Source of the DNA: Castanea sativa
Lineage: Eukaryota > Streptophyta > Magnoliopsida > Fagales > Fagaceae
Assembly (NCBI RefSeq): GCF_040712315.1
Contig: NC_134020.1
Location: 12,251,751 to 12,315,750, forward strand
DNA: 64,000 nucleotides
Reading direction: 5' to 3'
Positions 34,694-43,908 of this stretch are shown one piece after another (within the stretch, counting starts at the first letter, position 1; each line of letters opens with the position of its first letter). The notes below the pieces were generated by a model. The model ran no database searches. It had not been told where the DNA came from and saw only the letters and a list, made by a program, of their open reading frames with translations. The translations under genes were made by a program, and so were the position numbers.

Positions 34694-34696
34694 TAA

Positions 34697-35299
34697 GCCG
34701 ATCAATCAAATCTAATTTTTAAAACCATAGTTTTCACTCTTAAATTTTTTTCCACTAGGTTTTCGGTGGACTTGGTAAAGTGGAGTAAAGGACAAGTTGT
34801 CCAAATTTATGATCTTAATTCATATTTTTAGGCTACATTCCAATTAAACGGTGAAATAGTGAAAAGATAAAAAATTGTGAAAAAAAATAAAAAAGTAGGA
34901 AGATAGAAAAGATATAGCACCCACCTCACTTAAATTTAATTTAATTGTTACTAGAGTGAAATTGATGAATTATTTAATTTATTTTGAAGGTGATGTTATT
35001 TTATATTATGTTATCTACAAAGAAAATAAATAAATAAATAAATGTAACCTAGAGAGTTATTTTACAGATTATTCATATTAAACTTTTAGTCTTCTTATGA
35101 GTTGAGGAAAAGGATAAGAGAAACTTATTTGGATTAGGAGTAAGTGTTATTGGAATCCTTTAGGGGTGTTTAGTACTGGTCTTTAAACAACAGTTCTCCT
35201 AATTTAAATACCACAACAAGTATTTTCACAACATTTAAACAACAATACTAGAAATCTCTAACCAAACGGGTCCTTAAAGTTTTAGCCTATCTAAACAAC
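34697..35299. other. AT-rich spacer between MITE and gypsy element
   Basis: No gene recognised. The last five bases (ACAAC, 35295-35299) are the left target duplication of the gypsy element. Confidence 0.5.
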
Positions 35300-36098
35300 T
35301 GTGGGGGTAAAATAATTAAAATATGCATTTGGGCCTTGGGCCTGATTTGGTGGAGTAAGCCTGTCCAAGTGGAGCTTTTGAGGCCCGCAAGCCAGTTCAT
35401 GCTAAAAGGGTTGGAGGATCTATTTGAGGAGGAGTATCTCCTCGGATGGGTCAAGTAAAGGTCATAGAACATGCCAAGGTGTTTGGAGAGAGAGTTCCGG
35501 AAGATCTGTTGGGTAAAGGCGTAATCCACACAATTATTGGAAGGAAGAACGTATGAGAAATATCAGAGGGGAAAAGGCTGCTACCACCGCATTAAAGACC
35601 CTGCACCTACCTCCTTGGCCACATTAATGGAAAAATGACCTCTGAACAATAATGTTCAGCCTTCCAGCTAGTGTTTGAAGATTTCAAGAAGGTGTTGGAT
35701 GGGACAAGTATCTAATTGGAAGATATGTGTTACATGTGGAAGAAGAAAGGAAGGATAAGAGGGATATAAGAGAACAAGAGAGGTAGAAAAAATGGGAGAG
35801 GAAAAAGAAGAAGAAAAAGAGAGAGAAAGGGTTGAATACTTGAACTGTAATTGCAATATATTTTCTTAAAGAAAGAAAGGCAATACAAGTGGTCTTCGGC
35901 TTACGTCCGAGGAGAGTTTCTCTGCCATCTTCATCTATTGAATACGTAGATAATAGCAATCTAGCCTATTTTTTTTTTCTCTTTATCCAATATCCATAGT
36001 CTAGGTTTCAAGCCCACACACTACAAATTTTATTGTATAAGACTCTTTGGGCCTGAGTCTATCTAGTGATTGGATCGGGTACAAATTGTGCACTTACA
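35300..36098 (+). repeat. 5' LTR of the Tat element
   Basis: Starts TGTGGGGGTAAAATAATTAA and ends CACTTACA. 799 bp. By eye it differs from the 3' LTR at about 15 of the first 240 positions, plus a shorter T tract, so the insertion is not very recent. The open frames inside it (for example 35684-35959) are LTR by-products. Confidence 0.93.
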
Positions 36099-36099
36099 A

Positions 36100-36118
36100 T
36101 TGACGCTGTTTGTGGGAA
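36100..36118 (+). other. Primer-binding site of the Tat element
   Basis: TTGACGCTGTTTGTGGGAA begins two bases after the LTR and resembles the TGGCGCCGT...GGGAA primer sites of Tat/Athila-type elements, with substitutions. The matching tRNA cannot be assigned with certainty. Confidence 0.55.
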
Positions 36119-36145
36119 ACCTAGTGCTTAAGGAATTGAAACATT

Positions 36146-37560
36146 ATGGCAGGCTTAGATTCGCATCATGCAGAGTCTCAAGGGTCCCAGCGTGAAGATC
36201 ATTTCGAACGTCTCGAGCATTAGAGGGATCGAGAGGGAAGTGTGCAAACGGTGCACCCTGGTGGTGCAAGCCATTCCCGTGGTGGAAGTAGAGCCACCTG
36301 TGAGGATGATGCTAAGGCCATGCAGAAGGAGATTGACAACCTTAAGAAAAAATTACGCCGTGTAAGACGAAGGCGAGCATTACCTTTTTTCGATCCTTCC
36401 TCTAGGGGCTCCTAGGGAAGCAGTTACAGTCCAAGGTCCAAGGCTCCTTCTAGCGAAACCTTCTCGTATGAGGAGGATGAGTTTTTGGGTCGTAGGCATA
36501 AAAAGATTCCCTCCAGGGGCTTGGGAAATGACGCTATGAGCAGGGCATTGCACCAGATCTCCAAGTCCTCTTTCTCACGTAGGATCGAGAAGGGAAAGCT
36601 TCCACGGCGGTTCACCCAGCCCACTTTCACCATCTATAATGACAGGACAGACCCAGTTAAGCATGTGAGTCATTTTAATCAGAGGATGACGGTACACTCT
36701 CTCAGATCGAGACCTTGATATGCAAAGTCTTCCCCTCTAGCTTGGGACCTGTTGCTATGAGGTGGTTTAACGGACTGAAGGCGGGTTTCGTTGATTCTTT
36801 CATGGAACTCACCAGGGCATTCGCATCTCGATTCATTACATGCAGCAGAGTTCCTCGGCCTTTGGACTCTTTGTTGTCTATGGCCATGAGAGAGGGTGAG
36901 ACCTTGAAAACATATTCTGACAGATACTGGGAGATGTTTAATGAAATTGACGGCGATTTTGACGAAATGGCGATTAACACTTTCAAGGTGGACCTCCCAA
37001 CTGATCACAATTTAAGGAAATCTCTGACCAAAAAGCTCGTACGGAATGTACGTCGGCTCATGGATCCCATTGACGAGTATAAAAGGGTTGAGGAAGATCA
37101 GCAACAAGGTAAGGGGAAGGCGAAGGTTATCCCTCAAGAGAGGAGGGATTTCAGGTCGGATAGGTACAATAACAACAGGTTGAGGAGAGATTTCTCTGGG
37201 CAATCTGGTTCAGTCGCTCCTCAAGTAGTTAACACCGTATTCCGAGAACCAGTGCACCAATTGCTGGAGAAAGTCCGCAAGGAACCCTACTTCAAGTGGC
37301 CTAGTAAGATGGCTAAGGACCCTACGAAGTGGAATCAGAACCTTGTTTGCCAATAACATCAAGATGTAGGCCATACTATCGAGAACTGTCGGACACTTTG
37401 GAACCATTTGGAACAGCTGGTCAGTGAAGGAAAGTTGAAGCAACATTTATATCAGCCCAATGGGCAAGGAAGCAATTCGGGTTCCATTAACCAAAGGAAT
37501 AATTCATCTCGACCCCCCTTGGGAATGATTAATGTCATCCTCGCAGCTCCAGGCAGGATC
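36146..37560 (+). pseudogene. Tat element gag
   Basis: Begins at ATG 36146 (MAGLDSHHAESQGSQ). The first part has TAG stops near 36209 and 36411 and continues with RRFTQPTFTIYNDRTDPVKH. A frameshift near 36710 moves into the frame of VAMRWFNGLKAGFVDSFMEL and DSLLSMAMREGETLKTYSDR, the typical retrotransposon gag core. A TAA at 37354 falls in the zinc-binding stretch where CQ-stop-HQDVGHTIENC replaces an expected C-x2-H...H-x4-C pattern. At least three lesions; non-functional. Confidence 0.88.
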
Positions 37561-38166
37561 GGTTCTTGTCCTACTAGGGTGATGTCTGTATCACATATTC
37601 TCACCGAGGAGTCTGGCTCTAGGCCGAAAAGAATTAAAGGTGCTTCTCTGCCTATCTTGGGCTTCTCAGATGAAGATAAAGTTGGCATCATCCAACCGCA
37701 TGATGACTCCTTGGTGGTTACTCTAAGGATAGGGAACTACGATGTAAAAAGGGTGATGGTTGATCAGGGTAGTGGTGCGGATATTATGTACCCTGATTTG
37801 TTTAAGGGGCTTAATTTAAAGCTCGAAGATCTTATGGCTTACGATTCACCACTGATAAGTTTTGAAGGGAAGGCCGTCACACCAAAGGGACAAATTCGTT
37901 TGTCGGTGCAGTTAGGTCTAGAAATAGTTGATGTGGATTTCATTGTGGTTGACACTTATTCCCTATATACGGCCATCGTTGCAAGACTGTGGCTGCATGC
38001 TCTGAGAGCTATTTCCTCAACTCTACATGTCAAAGTAAAGTTCCCGTCGGGAGGACAAATTGAGGAGATTCTTGGGAGTCAGTCGATAGCAAGGAAATGC
38101 ATATCGGCTGCAATACTGCGTCAGGCTGAATCAGAATCCTCGGCCTCGGCTGCGGAAGACTTATAA
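37561..38166 (+). pseudogene. Tat element protease region
   Basis: The frame 37408-38166 contains VMVDQGSGADIMYPDLFKGL, in which DQGSGAD is the plant gypsy aspartic protease active-site box (usually DxGSSAD), and downstream a hydrophobic Ile/Val stretch as in the flap region. Same frame as the second part of gag. Ends at a TAA at 38164. Confidence 0.85.
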
Positions 38167-38196
38167 CAATTAACGACTCTGGATGCACCCAGTGCG

Positions 38197-39194
38197 GTGA
38201 TAGCAGAGGAGGCAATGTGTGAAGAGTTAGAAAGATTTCTTATTAATAATGACCCTGAAAGGTTCTTTCAGTTTGGGGTACGACTACCACCTCGAGAGAA
38301 GATGGAACTGGTGATGTTTTTGAAAAACAATATTGATGTATTTGCATGGGATCCCTACGAGGCTCCAGGGGTTAACCCAAGCTTCATTTGCCATCATTTG
38401 AACGTCAATCCTGATATTATTCCCAGGAGGCAACCACCTCGACGTTCTTCCAAAGAACATGCCGAGGCCGTCAAAGAAGAGGTGCTCAAGCTCAAAAGGG
38501 CTGGGGCTATTAAATAAGTTTTCTACCCGAATGGTTGGCGCATACTGTTGTAGTAAAGAAGAAGAACGGGAAGTGGAGAGTATGTGTGGACTTCACAGAC
38601 CTAAACAAAGCCTGTCCCAAAGACTCATTTCCAATGCCTTGCATCGATTAGCTGGTGGATACTACGGTTGGGCATCCTCGAATGAGTTTTTTAGATGCCT
38701 TCAAAGGCTATCACCAAATACCTTTGGCATTGGATGACCAGGAGAAGACCGCCTTCATTACTCCTACGGAAAATTATCATTATGAAGTGATGCCATTCGG
38801 TTTGAAAAATGCAGGGGCTACCTACCAAAGGATGATGACTAGGATGTTCGAGTTACAGCTTGGAAAGACAATTGAGGTATATGTGGATGATATTGTGGTG
38901 AAGAGTAAGACGATACCTATGCATGTGAAAGATTTGGATGACACCTTTCAAGCACTTAGGAAGTACAAGTTGAGCCTTAATACCTCTAAGTGCTCTTTTA
39001 GGGTGGGCTCTCGTAAGTTCCTAGGCTATATGGTGACTCATAGAGGAATAGAGGTAAATCCGGCGCATGTTAGGCCCATCCATGGCTTGCAACCACCTCG
39101 GAATCCAAAGGAAGTTCAAAAGTTGACTAGGATGACTATTGCTCTCAGCAGGTTTATCTCTCTGTCCGCTGATAGGTGTAGACCCTTTTTCTAG
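38197..39194 (+). pseudogene. Tat element reverse transcriptase
   Basis: Starts with DVFAWDPYEAPGV, followed by VVVKKKNGKWRVCVDFTDLN, FLDAFKGYHQIPL and the intact catalytic box EVYVDDIVVKS, then KFLGYMVTHRGIEVNP. A TAA at 38515 and a one-base deletion near 38530 break the fingers region, and a TAG at about 38642 and another at 39192 follow. The active-site residues are all present, so the damage is recent relative to the fold. Confidence 0.92.
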
Positions 39195-39660
39195 TTGCTG
39201 AATAAGTGGAAAGGATTCGAATGGACCGAGGAGTGTGCTTTAGCTTTTCATCAACTTAAAGAGTATCTTTCCCAGCCACCTATCATGTCTCGGCCAGAGG
39301 TCGATGAAGTCTTGTTTGCATATATAGTTGTAGCTATCCATGCAGTCAGTTTGGTTTTAATATCGGACGACAGTGGAGTTCAAAGACCGGTTTACTACGT
39401 TAGCAAATCTTTGAATGAAGCTGAGGTGCATTATCTACCTTTGGAGAAGGCGATTCTGGCCGTAGTGCATGCTACGCGGAAGCTTCCTCATTACTTCCAA
39501 TCCCATACCATTGTGGTTTTGACTCTACTTCCTCTCAAGTCGGTATTGTGAAGTTCTGACTACTTAGGGAGGGTAGCCAAGTGGGGAACTATTCTAGGAG
39601 CTTTCGATATCAAATATATGCCTCGCACCTCCGTGAAGGGCTAGGTCCTTACTGATTTGG
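39195..39660 (+). pseudogene. Tat element first RNase H domain
   Basis: Contains FEWTEECALAFHQLKEYL, then PVYYVSKSLNEAEVHYLPLE and LAVVHATRKLPHYF, the usual gypsy RNase H/connection pattern after the reverse transcriptase. TGA at 39549 and TAG at about 39642 interrupt it. Confidence 0.85.
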
Positions 39661-40148
39661 TGGCAGAATTCGCTGAACCCTCATTAGAAGAAACTACAAA
39701 GAAGTTGCATATGGATGAAAAATTAGTTGGCATGGTCACATGCAAAGGGCTTCCGGTCTGGAAATTATATGTTGACAGGGCGGCGAATCAGAGAGGGTCA
39801 GGTATCGGACTTGTTTTGGTATCCCCTAAAGGAATCACCTTTGAAAAATCGTTGAGATTAGCGTTTTCGGCCACTAATAACGAGGCTAAGTACAAAGCTG
39901 TCTTAGTTGGTATGGGTATGGTCCAGAAAATGGGGGGAAAGTTAGTTCATATGTCCTCGGATTCTCAGTTAGTAGTGGACCAGGTGATGGGGACCATAGA
40001 GGCAAGGGATCCGAGAATGTAAGAATACCTGGCCAAGGTCAAATGTTTACAATCCAAGTTTGATTCTTTTATCCTGACGCATGTTTCTAGAAGTGGAAAC
40101 ACACATGCAGACTCATTGGCCACTTTGGCAATATCCTCGGCTTAGGGT
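39661..40148 (+). pseudogene. Tat element second (additional) RNase H domain
   Basis: A second RNase H-like fold follows: LYVDRAANQRGSGIGLVLVS, LAFSATNNEAKYKAVLVGM and VHMSSDSQLVVDQVMG, with the D...E...D order of a catalytic triad. A second RNase H is diagnostic for the Tat lineage. Stops at 40020 and about 40143. Confidence 0.88.
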
Positions 40149-41477
40149 TTGCCTAGGATTATCTTCGTCGAAGACTTGCTGAAACCTACTTTAACAACTG
40201 CAAGTGCCATTCGTATTCATCATATAAGGCTCGGACCTAGCTGGATGGACCCCGTAGTTTCTTTTCTAAAAAGCGATGTTTTGCCCGAGGAGAAGTCTGA
40301 AGCAGATAAGATTCGTTGGAAGGCACCTCGATTCTGGTTGTCCGAGGATCATAAGCTGTATAAATGCTCCTTTTTCGGACCATACCTGCTGTGTGTACAC
40401 CTTGAAGCGATGGAGACACTTTTGGAAGAATTGCATGAGGGGATTTGTGGAAGTCATACTAGAGGGAGATCCTTAGCCCATAGAGCTCTGACCTAGGGAT
40501 ATTGGTGGCCCAATATGCAGAGAGAGGCTCAGGACTAGGCGAGAAAATGTGACCAATGCCAGAGATTTGTGCCCAACATCCATCAGCCTGGTGGTGTCCT
40601 TAATCCTTTGTCTAGTCCCTGGCCATTCGCTCAATGGAGACTGGATATAGTTGGGCCTTTCCTGAGAGCTGTGAGAAATAAAAGGTGGCTACTCATAGGA
40701 ATTGATTACTTCACCAAGTGGGTTGAAGCTAAGCCTTTATCAAATATTAGGGATGTAGACGCTAAGAAGTTTGTCTGGAAGAACATTATCACTAGATTTG
40801 GGATACCCCACAGACTTATTTCAGATAATGGTGTGCAGTTTGATAGTAAAGCTTTCAGAAAGTATTGTAGTGACCTGGGCATCACAAATAGATACTACAC
40901 TCCAGCTTATCCTCAGGGAAATGGGCAAACCGAGGCCGTTAACAAAGTTATAGTTAGTGGACTCAAGAAGAGACTAGATGACACAAAGGGTAGATGTGTA
41001 GAAGAGTTGCCACACGTTTTGTGGGCGTATCAGACTACACCACGAAGATCCATAGGAGAAACACCCTTCTCCATGACTTACGGGGCTGAGGTAGTGATAC
41101 CTTCGGAATCCGGGTTTTCGACATTAAGGACAAGCTCTTTCAACCCAGAAGATAACGAGGGTTTGCTAGAGAAAAGCCTGGATCTGGTTAGGGAACGGCG
41201 AGAATCCGCCATGGTTCTACTGGCTTATCAGTAGAAGCTCAAACGGGGATATGATGCTTATGTGAAACTAAGACCACTTGTGCCTAGAGATTTGGTCTCA
41301 AGGAAAGTCATGGGTACTTCCAAGAACCCAGCGTGGGGAAAGCTAGCACCTACCCGGGAAGGACCATACCGAACCACTTCTGTAGCGGGTATAGGGTCAT
41401 ATCGCTTAGCTGATCTAGATGAAAAAATTGTACAACGCCCTTGGAATGTAAATAACTTACGAAGGTATTACTATTAA
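40149..41477 (+). pseudogene. Tat element integrase
   Basis: The N-terminal zinc-binding part reads HEGICGSHTRGRSLAHRALT and later KCDQCQRF. The catalytic core has RLDIVGPFLRAV, LISDNGVQFDSKAF and QGNGQTEAVNK, the D, D and E of the DDE triad. The C-terminus ends NVNNLRRYYY at 41477, typical for Tat-type pol. In-frame TAG codons at 40494, about 40536 and 41232 sit where Trp or Gln is normal. Confidence 0.92.
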
Positions 41478-41519
41478 TAAAAGACACTTTTGTCATTTTT
41501 GTTCAATTATCATTATGTT

Positions 41520-43885
41520 ATATTTCGATTCATTATTCTAAACATCAAACAGAAACTTGGTTGTGCATGGTCCTTGGACCACACACATCATGGAAATTGA
41601 TAACTTATTGAATGTTAAACAGAACCTTAGTTACGTCGGGTCCTCGGACCTTTTACTTTGGGGAAATTAACATTTCGATCTATTTATTCTAAATATCAAA
41701 CAGAAACTTGGTTGTGGATGGTCCTCGGACCACACACCTCGTGGAAATTGATAATTTATTGAATGTTAAACAAAACCTTAGTTACGTTGGGTCCTCAGAC
41801 CTTCTACTTTGGAGAAATTAACATTTCGATCTATTTATTCTAAATATCAAACAGAAACTTGGTTGTGCATGGTCCTCGGACCACACACCTCGTGGAAATT
41901 GATAACTTATTAAATGTTAAACAGAACCTTAGTTACGTCGGGTCCTCGGACCTTCTACTTTGGGGAAATTAACATTTCGATCTATTTATTCTAAATATCA
42001 AACAGAAATTTGGTTGTGAATGGTCCTCGGACCACACACTTTGTGGAAATTGATAATTTATTGAATGTTAAACAAAACCTTAGTTACGTTGGGTCCTCGG
42101 ACCTTCTACTTTGGAGAAATTAACATTTCGATCTATTTATTCTAAATATTAAACAGAAACTTGGTTGTGCATGGTCCTCGGACCACACACCTTGTGGAAA
42201 TTGATAATTTATTGAATGTTAAACAGAACCTTAGTTAAGTCGGGTCCTCGGACCTTCTACTTTGGGGAAATTAACATTTCGATCTATTTATTCTAAATAT
42301 CAAACAGAAACTTGGTTGTGCATGGTCCTTGGACCACACACCTCGCGGAAATTGATAACTTATTAAATGTTAAACAGAACCTTAGTTACGTCGGGTCCTC
42401 GGACCTTCTACTTTGGGGAAATTAACATTTCAATCTATTTATTCTAAATATCAAACAGAAACTTGGTTGTGGATGGTCCTCGGACCACACACCTCGTGGA
42501 AATTGATAATTTATTGAATGTTAAACAAAACCTTAGTTACGTTGGGTCCTCGGACCTTCTACTTTGGAGAAATTAACATTTCGATCTATTTATTCTAAAT
42601 ATCAAACAGAAACTTGGTTGTGCATGGTCCTCGGACCACACACCTCGTGGAAATTGATAACTTATTGAATGTTAAACAGAACCTTAGTTAAGTCGGGTCC
42701 TCGGACCTTCTACTTTGGGGAAATTAACATTTCGATCTATTTATTCTAAATATCAAACAGAAACTTGGTTGTGCATGGTCCTCGGACCACACACCTCGTG
42801 GAAATTGATAACTTATTGAATGTTAAACAGAACCTTAGTTACATCGGGTCCGAGGACCTTCTACTTTGGAAAAATTAACATTTTGATCTATTTATTCTAA
42901 ATATCAAACATAAACTTGGTTATGCGTGGTCCTCGGACCACACACCTCGTGGAAATTGATAACTTATTGAATGTTAAACAGAACCTTAGTTATGTCAGGT
43001 CCTCGGACCTTCTACTTTGGGAAAATTAACATTTCGATCTATTTATTCTAAATATCAAACAGAAACTTGGTTGTGCATGGTCCTCGGACCACACACCTCG
43101 TGTAAATTGATAACTTATTGAATGTTAAACAGAAGCTTAGTTATGTCGGGTCCTCGGACCTTTTACTTTGGGAAAATTAACATTTTGATCTATTTATTCT
43201 AAATATCAAACAAAAACTTGGTTGTGCATGGTCCTCGGACCACACACCTCGTGGAAATTGATAACTTATTGAATGTTAAACAGAACCTTAGTTACGTCGG
43301 GTCCTCGGACCTTCTACTTTGGGGAAATTAACATTTCGATCTATTTATTCTAAATATCAAACAAAAACTTGGTTGTGCATGGTCCTCGGACCACACACCT
43401 CGTGGAAATTGATAACTTATTGAATGTTAAACAGAACCTTAGTTACGTCGGGTCCTCGGACCTTCTACTTTGGGGAAATTAACATTTCAATCTATTTATT
43501 CTAAATATCAAACAGAAACTTGGTTGTGCATGGTCCTCGGACCACACACCTCGTGGAAATTGATAACTTATTGAATGTTAAACAGAACCTTAGTTACATC
43601 GGGTCCTCAGACCTTCTACTTTGGGGAAATTAACATTTCGATCTATGTATTCTAAATATCAAACAGAAACTTGGTTGTGCATGGTCCTCGGACCACACAC
43701 CTCGTGGAAATTGATAACTTCTTGAATGTTAAACAGAACCTTAGTTATGTCGAGTCCTCGGACCTTCTACTTTGGGGAAATTAACATTTCGATCTATTTA
43801 TTCTAAATATCAAACAGAAACTTGGTTGTGCATGGTCCTCAGAGCACACACCTCGTGGAAATTAATAACTTATTGAATGTTAAAT
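41520..43885. repeat. 151-bp tandem array in the 3' region of the Tat element
   Basis: Unit starts (AGAAACTTGG or variant) fall at 41551, 41702, 41853 and so on to 43816, each exactly 151 bases apart: 15 full units with a partial B half before and a partial A half after. Each unit is a dimer of related halves, about 70 and 81 bases, each holding the palindrome GGTCCTCGGACC followed by a GAAATT block and ending AAACAG. No coding potential. Confidence 0.95.
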
Positions 43886-43908
43886 AAGGAAGAGGGGTCC
43901 TAACTGGA

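Noticed and set aside
35668..35959. Ser/Phe-rich frame repeated at 47367-47724
   Set aside because: It is present in both LTRs of the Tat element and is the complement of an A/G-rich LTR stretch, not a gene.
41520..43885. CRISPR-like reading of the regular array
   Set aside because: Units are contiguous 151-bp copies without unique spacers, in a plant retrotransposon; it is a satellite-type tandem repeat.
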